Below, one piece after another: positions 11,191-24,386 of a stretch of 64,000 nt of DNA. The stretch is taken from positions 10,389,001-10,453,000 of the forward strand of contig CM055605.1 in the NCBI GenBank assembly GCA_029379385.1, read 5' to 3'. The notes beneath the pieces are model-generated. The model saw nothing but the letters and a program-made list of their open reading frames with translations, searched no databases and was not told the origin of the DNA. A program made the translations under genes and the position numbers. How positions within the stretch are numbered: position 1 is the stretch's first letter; each line of letters begins with the position of its first letter. Origin of the DNA: Quillaja saponaria (taxonomy: Eukaryota > Streptophyta > Magnoliopsida > Fabales > Quillajaceae).

Positions 11191-13080
11191 TTGGGAGGTT
11201 TTGTGGTGTAAAATGACTAGAATGGCCTCATTGACCTTCTCTTTATCGTTATCGTTACTCATGGAAATATGGGTAGAGTAGGAATTTTAAAAAATTGATT
11301 CCAAATGGCGGAGAGCAACAGAGTACTACAGCAGTACTACAGAGCATGTCCTGAATCACCACTATTTATCACCACCATGGTTAAAAGCTTACCTATAGTT
11401 AAATATTAACCATGATTAAAAGAGGGTGTCAAAAACTCTAACCATGTGTACTATGGTTGGACAGTAATTAACCATAGATTAAATAAAATTGGTTTATTTT
11501 ATTTTTGGCATATGAGATGAGGTGTTATTGCCGTTACTGTTATTAAATGAAAAAAATATTGGTAAGTCTTACTTTTTAGATTAATTTTTTTAAAATTATT
11601 TTATGAACAAGACGAGTTGTTGTGTGTTTACAAACCTCTTCAAGCTTATAGACCCCACATGAACTTTACTCATATATATATATATGATAAACTCTCAGAA
11701 TAGTTATTCTCTTGCACAAGATTTCTATTATTTGACATATATATTTATAATTTTTATTGTATTTTATATACAAATATTTTAAAATTTTATTGAAATATAT
11801 AACTTAATTTTTTATATATTTATTTGTCGTATAATATATATGAGATTACTTAATTACTTTATATACAGTTATTTTGAATGAGATAATATAAATTGATACT
11901 ATTTAACAATACGCTGACTTTTGGACAGCAAATAACCATAGCTAAAATGATATTACTTTTGGCAAATGACATTGAATTGTTCATCTTCTTTTTATGAGGA
12001 TGAGGTGTCATTGTTTTATCATTATCATTATTATATGAAATAAATAAATAAATAAAATATAGATTAGCCTTATTTTCTAACATGACTAGTCTTATCACAC
12101 GCGAGCTTGTTTAGAAGCTTATTTTATTTTATTTTTATTTTAGTTAAACATGTGTGATATATTTTATAAGTTTAAACAACATAGTAATTATTAAAAATAT
12201 ATTTTAAATTTGTTATAGTTTTCCTTCAAAGCGGCTTGACATGCTTGTGGGTTATTTGATTTCTTTTAATTATTTTTTTATTATTAAAATAAAAAATTTA
12301 AATAATATAAATAAATTTAATATAAAGGAGACTAGAAGAATTTCTTGTTTTTAGAATAGTAGAGATAGATAACTTAATTCTTAACAAAATTATTTATGGC
12401 ATGAGGCAAATTCTTGAGAATCAAGAAGCCTCCCCACATAAAAGTGTGTGGATCGCATGTGAATATTTTAGTGTGTATTTTTATTATATATTTATGGACC
12501 AAATGTTATAATTTATATATATATATACAATGAAATGAAAAGAATTTTATTTATGAATTTATTTGGCGGATAATATAAACCTAACATAAAGTTATATTTA
12601 GCATGTCAGATAAGATATTTATCTTATCCAGTCTAAGTAACTTGGTGCATGCCATTAGATATAATAAAAATTTTGAAATGAGACTTTAAAATGTTGAAAC
12701 ATTATTATTTTATTTTAAATGGGTGATGGTATTATGACGGATAAAATAAAGAAACAATGAACTAAAATAAAAATTCCAAATTGCCCCAATCCCCTCATAT
12801 TTCTCAACCAATTCTCTTTCCTCATCAAAAAAATCTTTTTTTTTCCCCAAAAAAATTAAAAGTAAAAATTATGTTTATAAAACTAGTCACATGCACGTAC
12901 TGATGCACATGTCAAATATTATTTAATGTTACACCAAACAATTAAGAAAGATAATTCAGTTGCATTAGACCCAAAAGATAGGTGAAGTGAAGCCTAAAAA
13001 ATATTTATCTTCTTGTCGATTAAATTTTAGTTCAATTAGTTAAGACATATGATATCGAGACAAAGAATCCGTTTATTGGT
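11191..13080. repeat. segmental duplication, copy 1 (upstream of NRPE1)
   Basis: Starts at GAGGTTTTGT just upstream of the NRPE1 leader and matches 16653-19370 in the same orientation. Shared landmarks include TGGCCTCATTGACCTTCTCT (11224 and 16683), TGTACTATGGTTGGACAG, GAAGCCTCCCCACATA and CAAAAGATAGGTGAAGT. Inside the copy, a segment with ACCATAG and GAGGTGT(C/T)ATTG occurs twice (about 11460 and 11925). No coding frame is present. The end near 13030 holds a tRNA-like AGTTCAATTAGTTAAGAC, possibly a SINE remnant. Confidence 0.75.
12086..12365 (-). mobile_element. short Helitron-like element, copy 1 (280 bp)
   Basis: Read on the minus strand it starts TCTCTACTATTCTAAAA after an A and ends CTAG before a T, the Helitron pattern of A|TC...CTRR|T insertion. 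A small stem AGCTT...AAGCT precedes the CTAG. It matches 18554-18852 in opposite orientation. The corresponding site in the second segmental copy, near 17610, lacks it, so the empty site is visible. No Rep/helicase; non-autonomous. Confidence 0.55.
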
Positions 13081-14868
13081 AGCGTGTTGTGTTACATCCC
13101 CTTACGGAGACATAATTGGTCGGAGAATTGGATGATCAACCTTTCGTAACCCTGACTTTATCACTACTTAACACACATGACTTTCGTAATAATTATATTT
13201 AAAACCAAGATGATATTTAATTAATAAAAGTTTAAAACATAGACTTTGTTACTGAATACTTAATATTTACTGAAAATTTCGGTAGAGTTCCATGCAATGA
13301 GGAACATACTCAAAATATAAACAATAAATATTCATGTTTTTACACAACAACAATGTAACCGAGGAGCTCTACTCAGTTTCTCATCATGATCACAATCAAC
13401 TAGACCGTTACACAACATATGACCAAACATCTCATAACTCTAATGTGACTGCAAATTTTCACCATTTGACTTCAAGGTTGAGATTCCGATGAATTACCTT
13501 ATTGCCAAATACTCGGCTACCTTCATCATCGGTAGTAGCCATCCTTGAGAACCTGCTACTAAAAATATCAACAAAGTAAGGTGAGTCTTACGGACTCCAT
13601 GAGTGAAAAATCGTACCAAAAGGGTAACAGCATCACCCAACACAGGTATAACATATATAATTAACTAATATCAACATATCACCTGTTCCAAAACAAATAA
13701 AACTACACATACACAATTATAGAACTATAAAGCTTAATAAACATAGTTCAATTAATACTCTGTATAATCCAATCAGCGCAATCAAAACAATCAAAGCATA
13801 CAAAACAAATAAAGGGCTAATAGAGTAATTCAGCCTCGCACAATAGTATCTCCCCCTATCGGGCATATACGGACCCACACAACAGGTTAATTCTCTGTAC
13901 ACAATCCATCCTACCGAGGCTGAGCACCTAATTCTTTCAAAACAATTCAGAATCAAAATGTTTTATATTAGAATATTAAATCAAAATATCCTAGGTGCAC
14001 ATGAATTTTAATTTCAGAAGTAAAAATTATTTTTCAGCAAATTTCACTTCGTTGGCCCTTATCAACCACAAACAATATCAAGTAACAAACATACTTTAAA
14101 TAATTAAATTCACATAAATCATTTCATATAATTATCTGGTAGCTAAAGTGCACATTTATTTAAGTACACATACAGTTGCACATAATAATCTAGCCCCTAA
14201 ATGCAATAATTAACCACTCACATTTCATTTTCAGATCATGGTCATCACTTCCTCTTGCGCTTGGTATGCTATCAAGTTCACAATAGGGTCCGAAACTGAA
14301 ATTCAAAATTTCATATAATGTTTAGTTCCTAAGCGTTATAATTATAATCTTTAATTACGAAGCTTATATATATATACACGCCATTCTATCTTTATTTTTT
14401 CTTAATCATTTAACCACATTTATTTATTCTTTAGTTCTTAAACTATTTATTTAAGTTCACACAATACCTAGCTCTCAATATCTTGATTCATCAAGTTTCC
14501 CTCTCTTTTTTTCCTAATCCATATTCCTTACTATTTAATCTTAAGCTATCCATATTCAGTTGATTTCCCCCAATAAATTATCTAATTATTAGAGCTTATA
14601 TGATTTTGTTCCTATACATGTACTAACCTTTAATTTCTTCTAGTTATTCTGTCAAACATCCGGTATGTATGTTTTCATACATATATATTCCAATATAATC
14701 AACCTAGTCTCTTAAGTCTTTATATTACACATTCCACATATTGAATTATATTAAATTCACTATTAATTTTTCATAGAATTCTTATTCAAACATTAAATTC
14801 AACTATCAATTACTTAGAATTCCCTAGACATAATAAAGATGTATAAAACGTAGGCTTCCTAGGGAAAC

Positions 14869-14916
<48 letters not shown>

Positions 14917-16652
14917 TTCTATTTCTAGTTCAACACCATAATAATTAACTAAGCATTTATCAAATTTATAGGGAATTTCGGGTACATTTAGTCACTTGCT
15001 TTCTTGCTTTGTTTACTTTACTAATTGAATAAAGATACAATTCACATGATTTGGAACTTTTAGAGGAATTGAGATGCTTATATCTAAGCCCTACATGTAT
15101 AAGAAAAGTGACTCTGGTAAAACTAGTAACTACCTCCCCTATATTACAAATTGTTCAATTAAAATCAACTTAATTTCAGATGATTTTCTTGCACATAATT
15201 ATTTTACCCTGAATTTGTGTGTCTATAACTGAGTCATAAAATTAAGATATAGAGTCACCTTTACAAACTAACCTGTTAAATAAACTCAATCTAATCACTT
15301 TTTTAGGGACGACATGTTAATTTAACGTGCTGACTTTAGCATGAAATTATTTATTGATACTAACCTACCTCGACATAAAAATAACATAACGAATAAACAC
15401 TTACTAGCAATTTGAGTAACAAATATTCATTAACTAGCTTACAAGATATGGCTCCTAAGTAATTATAAAACTATTTCAATTTCCTAAAAAATGCCCTAGG
15501 ATAGAAACGCCTTAGCATGGCAATATTGTATTACTTTGTAATACTACCTTCAATGTTCATTGAACACTACTATTATTGGAACATAAGGAGGGCGAGTCCC
15601 TATCTATCATCAAACTCTTCATCTAGTAAATAGTAAGAATTAGAAAATTGAGCAACTAACTGCAACTCCTATTCCACAAACATTACACACTAGAAGAAAC
15701 AAGAAATGGGAAACATTATTACCACTATCAACGTTAAGGATTTTGAGCCAAAAGCAATTTATTCCCACCAGAATTTCCACTCTACACGGCAGTAGACACT
15801 CACGGTCAAAAGGTACTGAAGCTTCCAAGTGCAAAAGTAGAGACCCAAAATGAGATAGAGGCAAAAATAGAAGAGAGGGAACTCGGGTAGCATGGAAAAA
15901 TATGACTAAGAACAATAGGTTTCACACCTACACAGCTGGGATAAATTGCTTCAAACTCTCATGAAGGGAGGATGAAAGATCACTCCCAGCTTGATCCGAC
16001 TGGAGATTCATGGCCTCTCCGTTATAGGGCAGAACAAAAGTTGAAGCTGTAGTGTTTTGGTGCGCTGAACTAACAACAAGCAAGTAGGCAGATTGGGTGC
16101 CATGGAGGATGACACGGCCAGAACAAAACAGAATGCAAAACAGGGGAAGCTTCTTGAACTCGGGAGGCAGAGCACATACAAGACAAAGGAGAGGCAGTGT
16201 TGAAAAGAAAAAAAATCAGAAAATAAAGCAAGGCCTAATATTAAAGTCAAGTCTATTTAAAAAAATATATATATATTTGTGGTGTAAAACTTATTTTAGA
16301 TATATATATATATATATATTATATAATTATTTTCTAGTTTATTTGTTTATTTATTTATTTTTATGCTACTATTGTTTTACCTATAAAAAGATTAACAAAC
16401 AAAATTTCTAAAACAAATTATCAATGTATCAATTGTAACATATTCAATTATATTATTATTTATTTAATTAATTTATTTTATAATAAAAATTTATATATTA
16501 CATTTAAAATTAGACTTTATGATATTAGATTATAACATATAACATGTGCGGACTATAATCTCTATATTATTTTATATTTAATATATTTAGGTTATCTAAA
16601 ATGTTAATTTCTCTGAAATCATAAAAAAAATATATTCATTTTTAGAATGTTA
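13081..16652. other. intergenic, no gene recognised
   Basis: AT-rich DNA between the two segmental copies. Short reading frames on both strands (for example near 13717-13956 and 15640-15915) show no recognisable family. A moderately GC-richer patch around 13300-13930, with a phrase like GTGAGTCTTACGGACTCC, resembles non-coding parts of plant LTR elements, but no LTR pair can be closed. Confidence 0.5.
14872..14914. repeat. (TA)n microsatellite
   Basis: About 43 bases of perfect alternating TA. Non-coding. Confidence 0.9.
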
Positions 16653-19370
16653 GAGAGGTTTTGTACTTTAAAATGATGAGAATGGCCTCATTGACCTTCT
16701 CTTTCTTTGTTACGTTACTCATGGAAATATGGGCAGAGTAGGATACAAAGATTCCCAAATGGCGGAGAGCAAGAGCGCAGTACTACAGCAGTATGAACTC
16801 TTGGACTACAGAGCATGACCTGAAGCATCCCATGGTTAAAAGCTTACCTATAGTTAAAAATTAACTATGATTAAAAGAGGTGTCAAAAACTCTAACCATG
16901 TGTACTATGGTTGGACAGTAATTAACCATAGATAAAATAAAATTAGTTTATTTTATTTTTGGCATTGGAGACGAGGTGTTATTGCCCTTATTGTTATTAA
17001 ATAAAAATAATATAGATAAGTCTTATTTTTTAAGTTATTTTGTTTAAGAAAAATTGTTTTATGCACAAAGCGAGTTGTTGTGTGTTCACAAACCTCCTCA
17101 ATAATGTGAATAGATCCCACATGAGGTTTTTTTTTTTTTTTTTGAGTATACACATGAGCTTTACTCACATACATGATAGACTCTCAAATAGTTTTTCTTG
17201 TGCATAAGATTTGTATTCTTTGACATATACATTTACAACTTTAACTGTTTTTTTATACAGTAATATTTTAAAATTTTATTGAGGTATTTTTTATGATTTG
17301 TTTGTCATATAATACATATAAGATTATTTAATTACCTTCCATATAGTTATTTGTAATAACATAGTATAAATTTATAGTATTTATCGCTCTTTTTTTACTA
17401 TATATCTAACATAACAATATTTTGTTAACAAAGACTCTAACTTTAGTTGAACAGAAATTAACCATAGCTAAAATGGTATTACTTTTGGCAAATGAGACTG
17501 AAATGTTTTTTCTTCTTTTTATGAGGATGAGGTGTCATTGTTTTATCATTATCATTATATGAAATAAAATAAAATAAAATAAAAGTATAAATAAGTCTTA
17601 CTTTTAACATAATAAGTGAATTCTTTACAGCAAATTTTTGAGTATCCAGAAGCCTCCCCACATATAGTGTGTGGATCATACTTGAATATTTTAGCATGTA
17701 TTTTTATTATATATTTTATGCACTAAACGTTATAATATATATATATATATATAGAGAGAATAAGAAAATTTTTTTTTTGAGTTAGTTTGACACAAAATAT
17801 AAAGTTTTATTTAGCAGGTCAGATAAGATATTTTTATCTTATCTAGTTTAAGCAATTGTTTGATGCATGTCACCAGATAGGACAAAAAATAAACAAGATT
17901 ATATTATCTTTAAATAAGTGATAATATTATGACCGATAAGATAAGGGAATAATTAACCAAAATAAAAATAAAAATCCAAATTGCCCCAATCCTCTCCTTT
18001 TTCTTGGTCAATTTTTTTTTGTCAATGAAAAATCTTCAAAAAATAAAAGTAAGAATTATAAAAAACAGTTTTTACATTTGTAAAATTAATCGCATGCACT
18101 AGCTTATGCACATGCCAAATAAGTTTTTTAAAATTTTAAATAATTTAAATTAATAAAAATATTTAATTTATGTTAGTGAGTAGGATAATGGGAGATTATT
18201 AAGAGAGAGAAAGAACATTTATATTTTTAATTAATTTATACTTATTCTAAAGTAGACAATATTTTCTGGTTCTTAAAATAGTATAGATAGATATGCTTCT
18301 GGTTCTTAGAATAGTATAGATAGATATGCCATTTCATTTCACTTGCCACTAAAATGTACTTTTCTTCTTCTTTTTTTCAAAAAATTAAAAACATTTAAAA
18401 GCTAACATTATGCAAAATAAATAAAAAATCATAATTATTTTATTTTAAGAATATTTTGTGTCATGATAATTGCTATAATATTTTTTAAAATAGTTATGGT
18501 CATATATATATATATTCAACAAAAATTAGAATAAAGTTCAAAATATCTATCTATCTATACTATTCTAAAATTTATTTGCTCTCCTACTTTAAGTTAAATT
18601 TCTTTATTTCATATATATAGTTGTTTAGATTTTTCATTTAAAAATTTAAAAAATAATTAAAAGAAACCAACTAACCCATAAGTATGCATTTCAAGCCACT
18701 TTTAAAGGAAAACTATAGCTAAATTTAAAATATATTTTTAATAATTATTGTGTTTTTCAATCTTAAAAATATTATAAAAAATGGATCACACATATTTTAA
18801 CTTAAAAAAACAAACAACAAAAAGAGCTTCCAAGCACGCCCATATAGGCTAGTAAAATATACATGACTAAAAATATAAAAAAACAATTATAAATTAATTT
18901 GAGTTATATAATTTTTTTGTTTATCAATAATTTTATCAAAATAATATGGTAGTGATATATACACTACCCAAAATTGGTAGGTGCACAAATGGGTTGAATT
19001 TTGTACACTCAACAATTTTGTTTTTCACTATAACAAAGCCCATTTTGTACACATAACAATTTTGAGGAGTGTACATATCACCATCCAAATAATATTTGAG
19101 TTTATTATATCCAATGTAATTTAATATTACACCAAACAATTAATAAATATAGTTATATCTTACATCTTATCTGATCATGCATTAACAAGCATTTATTTAT
19201 AGATATCTTAGTCTTTATTAATATTTACAAGATATGTTATCTTATTCTATCTTATCTATGAGATTAGACTCAAAAGATAGGTGAAGTAAGGCATGTTAAA
19301 TATTTATCTTTTTTATCGATAGGATCTTTGTTCAATTGGTTACAGACATATTGAGACTAAGAGTCCATTT
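16653..19370. repeat. segmental duplication, copy 2
   Basis: Same order of landmarks as 11191-13080, but about 990 bp longer because of inserted DNA between roughly 18125 and 19115. That insert contains the second Helitron-like element and two nearby copies of its 5' end, pointing the other way (about 18290 and 18320). The match resumes at TTAATATTACACCAAACAATTA (about 19120) and fades after about 19370. No gene is present. Confidence 0.7.
18554..18852 (+). mobile_element. short Helitron-like element, copy 2 (299 bp)
   Basis: Starts TCTATACTATTCTAAAA after A (18553) and ends CTAG before T (18853), with GCTTCCAAGC as a weak stem-loop shortly before the end. Its body matches 12086-12365 in reverse, for example the stretch around AAGGAAAACTATAGC. 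Non-autonomous. Confidence 0.55.
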
Positions 19371-21092
19371 AGATCGACAACATGTCGAGGATAATGGTCT
19401 CCATTCTTGGCTCATTTTTAGTTTTGTTTGGATTGACTAAAAATTGTTATTTGTGATCATGGTATAAACAGTTGATTTGTGTGTAAATTACAAAAAATAG
19501 TACATTTTTAGTGTGTTTGGGTTGACCAAAAGTTAGTTGGTGTAGAAAAAAACTAAGAAATAAGGTGCATAAAAATAAAAATGGCAGGACACTAAAATGT
19601 GTGGCCCATGCCTCGTGGAACGCTGTTCTCAGCGTGCCAAACGGCCCTTGACCGCGGCCTAGGACCCGTGGACGTGGTCCCAAGGACGCAAGCTAAATGG
19701 GGCTAAGAGATCCCTTGTTCAAATTCTACCATCCACAAATATGTGATTATGTTATATTGTCTCATTTGTGAGTTGTTATTAAGTTATTATTGTATCTTGT
19801 GAGTTGTTATGAGGTTGTAATATTGTTGATTGTTAATTGCTTTTTTTGTTGCTAAAAGTTGATTGTTTATTGTGAAATTGAGTTAAAATATTATATTTGA
19901 TTTTAGTAACACTTCATTATTTATAGATGTCCTTTATGTTATCGTAAATATCTAGTATATATAGTGAATTCTCATAGTTTTATATATATACAAATATATT
20001 TATTTACCTTAATATATCTTTTTTATGTAGATATATGAGATATCACTGTGGCAATTATATAAGTTTGATATGTTTTATGCACTAACAAAATAAATAAAAT
20101 AAAAGTCTTAAGAAAAGAAATCTTTTTCCACAAGTTATTCGGAATGGTTACTGGCAGAAAATTTCATACGAGATGGATATCTTCTACCACCAGAAAGCTG
20201 TGTTCTAACTTCTAACTTTATATGTAGGCCTTCTTTCAAATGGGCTGCTGCTGAATAAGTTGTGGGCTTATGAGGCTCAAAGTAACGGGCTTAGGTTTAT
20301 AAAATATGGCAAATATTATCTGATCAGATTTGGGCCCACCATAGAGTGCCAGGTTTTTTTTTTTGGGGTAAATTACTTTCTCTACTAAATTGTTAATATG
20401 TGGCGGCTTAATAGTTAAGCATGTGTGTTTTATTTATTAATTTTCCGAGTTCGAATTTTTTGGGAGAAGTTCTAAGTTGTAAAACTCAATCAACAAATAA
20501 AAAGCTAACTTTTGTATTGATTTAGTCAATATTCATATGATTTTTCTTTTCATGCATTAATATTCATTTATTCATCATTTAAAAAGCTATATATTAGCTA
20601 ATTTATTCATATTAATTATATCTCAATTTAATAATTTTGACTTGATTAAGAACTTAAAATTAAAAAATAAATTCACGGAGGACCAAAATTAAAAAAAATT
20701 GAATCATGGAGAATTGATTAGAAAAAATAATTTTTCAATAACTAAAATAAAAAACAATGTAATCCTTATGAATCAAAACAATAAGTAAGCCTAATGAGAG
20801 TATATTGGTCCGAATTAGCTTATTTTATTGCCTGATTTGTGTAATCATACTAATTACACAATTTCTTTTGATTTAATTTGGGTTCATTATTCTAGAATAT
20901 TGTAGGTATTTTTGTACAACCTAAATAAACGTGGCTTCTCTTCGTATATTCAACAAGAAAATAATACAATTACCATTCAGTTCTTATTGATACCATAACC
21001 TTACATAGAGTTTATATGTTCAGAATTTTTCCAGCTCATTTTTTGATTTACAAAGCTTAAAACCCAATACCACTAGATCCAAATATTATACT
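19371..21092. other. intergenic, no gene recognised
   Basis: AT-rich apart from a short GC-rich patch at about 19600-19690. Around 20396-20460 there is a tRNA-like pattern (an A-box-like TAATAGTTAAGC, then GAGTTCGAATTT), which could be a decayed SINE but is too weak to call. Confidence 0.45.
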
Positions 21093-21592
21093 TGTTAGAC
21101 CCAGTGGTGGAGGATCTAATATTTGAGATAGAACTTGACTATTTTTATTAGGCTGATGATATGAGGGTGATGGTGAGATAGTGATCTGGTGGTGTTGGTA
21201 GGAATTATCCAAGCTGAACTTCTTTATGTAAAAATGAGCCATATTAGAGGTTGAGGATTTTTTCCAAAAATCCTCCGATGGTAAAGTCATAGCTATTCAA
21301 CAAAAATGGTAAAATGTAATGAGCTAGGTTGTCTTGTTTTACCTTCCAAGTTAGAGTTATTTTTATACAGTCTGCTGTAGCCTTAGTCTGTTATTATTCT
21401 GTCATTAATTTCTAGTAGTTGTTTGCTGAATTAACTTATTCAACCCTCATCTTTAATTGTTGCAACGGTGCTTTTTTAATTTCTGCAACGTTTCTTGTGT
21501 TATACATTTATCTTCAAATACATTAAACTAATTAAGTTTAATCTTTGCCACGTGTCATTTTTATATTAAATGCAATATATTGCGTATTAACA
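21093..21592 (-). repeat. 3' LTR of the Tat element
   Basis: 500 bp, TG...CA, homologous throughout to 26339-26785 but with several indels, including about 50 extra bases around 21375-21420. The divergence between the LTRs means an old insertion. Confidence 0.9.
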
Positions 21593-21608
21593 CTATTCTC
21601 CCCCAAAG
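21593..21608 (-). other. polypurine tract of the Tat element
   Basis: On the minus strand CTTTGGGGGAGAATAG lies directly against the 3' LTR, as expected for the primer of plus-strand DNA synthesis. Confidence 0.75.
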
Positions 21609-21655
21609 TGAGTGCGTGTTGACACAAACTCTTTTTTTTTTTTTTTTTTTTTGGC

Positions 21656-21890
21656 CCAGGTCGAGCTTGATGGAGCTCGGTCGCGACCTTGGCTGAGCTC
21701 AATGGAGCTCGGCAGCGGCCCAGGCAGATCTGGCCGAGCTCGATGGAGCTCAACCGTGGCCCAGGCCAATTTGGCCGAGCTCGATGATGGAGCTCGACCG
21801 CGACCTTGGCTGATCTGGCCGAGCTCGGCCGTGGCCTAGGAAAATCTGGCCTAGCTCGATGGAGCTCAGCCGTTCCATGAGAGCATGGAG
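21656..21890. repeat. GC-rich tandem repeat in the 3' untranslated part of the Tat element
   Basis: At least five imperfect units built on GAGCTCGATGGAGCTCGG (starts near 21664, 21697, 21737, 21777 and 21855), each followed by CCGTGGCC/CCGCGACC and GGC(C/T)GATCTGGCC-like phrases. It is preceded by a T run (about 21631-21652). Its composition is very unlike the AT-rich surroundings. Tandem arrays between integrase and 3' LTR are known in Tat/Ogre-type elements. Confidence 0.8.
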
Positions 21891-22131
21891 CTTGGCCATA
21901 CTAGGTCGAGCTTGACTCTAGGCTAAGCTCACATAGCCCCGAGCTTAAGGGAGTTCAGTGTGATCGAAGCCATCCTCTTCCTTTTCCTAGCTTTTACGGG
22001 AACGTGCCGGTGTTTTGTCGCTTTGTTTAGTAGCTATCCTTATGAGCATATGGGCAATGCCTATAGCTCAGTTAGCACCTAAACCCTAATTCTTAGCACT
22101 ACTTTCAGAGTTTGACTCCACCAAAAGGAAA

Positions 22132-22383
22132 TCAAATGGGGTGCGGCTTTGCATTAGATCTTCTGTAAAGGTTTTGGCCAATGATAGAATACCTTGTTGC
22201 TTTACGTCTAATCAATCTTGACTGAGATTCATCTGGCAGAAGTTCTCCGATTTGAAGGTATTGAAAAATGGGTGTGATATCTAGGTTTGTGGCATCAACT
22301 TCCTGTTCAACTTCATAACTTGGACGTTCAATAGTCTCAGTAAAAATGTGATGAGTGGAAGAACGTTCTCGCATTTTGGACAA
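22132..22383 (-). pseudogene. integrase N-terminal remnant of the Tat element
   Basis: Begins in the same frame as the RNase H segment after one stop. The pattern of YL..GELLPDE, then R.IRRKATRYSIIGQNLYRR, is the linker that precedes the integrase zinc finger in plant gypsy elements. It stops at 22132; neither the HHCC finger nor the D-D-E core follows before the 3' LTR. Integration function is lost. Confidence 0.8.
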
Positions 22384-22407
22384 AGAATCTACGACTGTGT
22401 TTTCTAA

Positions 22408-24054
22408 TCAAGAAATAAGCGTGATGGAAACATTAGAAAAGTATTTCTTTAGTTCATTGGCTTGCTGTAAGTACTTACTCATAATGATGTCTTTAGCTTC
22501 ATATTCCCCCATCATTTGACACAAACCCAACTTGGAGTCACTGAATATTTTGAGGTGGGATACGGAGATTGCATGGGCCAATTTCATTCTGGCTATTAGG
22601 GCCTCATATTCTGCTGCATTGTTAGAGGCTCCAAATTGTAGAGTTAGGGCGCATTGTATCGGCATTCCATCTAGACTTTGTAGAATTAGGCCCGCTCCAG
22701 AACCTTGTTTATTTGAGGATCCGTCCATATATAATGTCCAGACGTTATTAACAATATGTGGGGAAGAAATGTTACCCTCTGCTACATCTGACTGGTCTCC
22801 AGTTGTCAACTCGACTAAGAAGTCTGCTAAGGCTTGGGCTTTGATCGCGGAATGTGGTACATACCTGATGTCAAATTCACTGAGTTCAACAAACCAATTG
22901 ATCATCCGACCGGAAGTATCTGGCTTATGTAGAGCTTTCCGTAGGGGTTGATTAGTACAAACTTCAATCATATGTGCTTGAAAATATGCTTAGAGTTTTC
23001 GAGCAGAAATGAGTACAGAAAATGCCGTTTTTTCAATGGCGGTATAACATGTTTCTGGCCCTTTAAGAAGCTTGCTGACATAATAAATAGGTTGTTGCTT
23101 TCCATTATTCTCTCTGATAAGAACAGAACTGACTGCAACTAGCGAGACTCCTAGGTACAATGCAAGTGTTTCACCTTTCTTTGGTCTACCCAGGACTGGT
23201 ACTGTTGTCAAGTATTTTTTGAGTTCAACAAAAGATTTTTCGCATTCATCCGTCCACGTAAATGCCCTGGTTAAGGTTTTGAAGAAAGGAAAACATTTGT
23301 CAGCTGACCGACACATAAATCGGGCTAAGGTTGTGACCCGTCCTATCAACCGTTGTACTTCTTTTGTTGTTTTGGGGCTCTTCATTTCGAGGATAGCTTT
23401 TATCTTGTCCGGGTTTGCTTCTATTCCTCTAGCTGTCAACATAAAGCCTAAAAAGTTGCCCGTGATCACTCCAAAAGTACATTTGGTAGGATTAAGTTTC
23501 ATTATGTGTTTATTAAGCATGGAAAAAGCCTCTGTTAGGTCAGAAATGTGTTCCTGGGCTGATTTTCTCTTAACGAGCATGTCATCGACATATACTTCCA
23601 TGTTGCGTCCAAACTGAGATTTGAAAATCTTGTTGACTAGTCTCTGATACGTGGCACCTGCATTTTTTAAACCAAAATGCATCACTTTGTAACAATATGT
23701 GCCTTTCTCGGTTATAAATGAAGTTTTCTCTTGATCTTCTTCAACCATGAAAATTTGATTATAGCCAGAATATGCATCCGTAAAACTTAGAAGCTCGTTT
23801 CCTGTGGCACTGTCTACCAACCTATCAATTTGGGGTAAATGATAGCTGTTTTTTGGACATGCTTTATTCATGTCTGTAAAGTCTATGCAAATTCCCCATT
23901 TCCCATTTGACTTATTCACCATAACAACATTGGACATCCAATCAGGATAGTCAACTTCTAGAATAAATCCAGCTGCCAGAAGCTTGTCTACCTCATTAAT
24001 GGCTTTTTTCCTTTCTGGAGAGAACCGTCTTTTTTTCAGTCTGACCAGACACAT
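22408..24054 (-). pseudogene. reverse transcriptase-RNase H-archaeal RNase H of the Tat element
   Basis: RT with FTDAYSGYNQI and the active site YVDDMLVK, then the classical RNase H (YYVSKLLKGPETCY), a single stop at 22990-22992, and the extra RNase H (WTLYMDGSSNKQGSGAG, NNAAEYEALIARMKLA, IFSDSKL). The two parts lie in the same frame. A further TGA at 22408-22410 separates them from the integrase remnant. Motifs are intact apart from these nonsense codons. Confidence 0.9.
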
Positions 24055-24386
24055 GTCCGAATTCGTGTTAAGTTTGTGAGAGATTATTGATGTGCTTATT
24101 CTCGGAATGTCAGCTGCAATCTAGGCAAACACCTTCCTGTTTTTTATCAAGAACTGGGTGAGTTCTGTTCAGATGTCCAAGCTCATGTATGTGCCTAGAA
24201 GAACTGTTTTATCGCTGTTCCTGCAAATAGTTGGATTGGCTGAGTGACTCCAATAGAGTCATCATTTTTCTAACCATCCTTCTGTTTTCTAGGCCTCGGA
24301 TCTCGGGAATCATCTGTTGTGAGAACTTCAGAATTCTTGCTTTTCATGCATCCCACGTAACACTGCCTTGCTATCTTCTGATTCCC

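Noticed and set aside
13020..13060. tRNA-like AGTTCAATTAGTTAAGAC (also near 19327 and 39935) as tRNA genes
   Set aside because: No cloverleaf or acceptor stem can be formed; at most these are old SINE fragments.
16097..16411. 104-codon plus frame
   Set aside because: Its second half is translated TA/TTA microsatellite (YIYIYI, FIYLFL); no motif.
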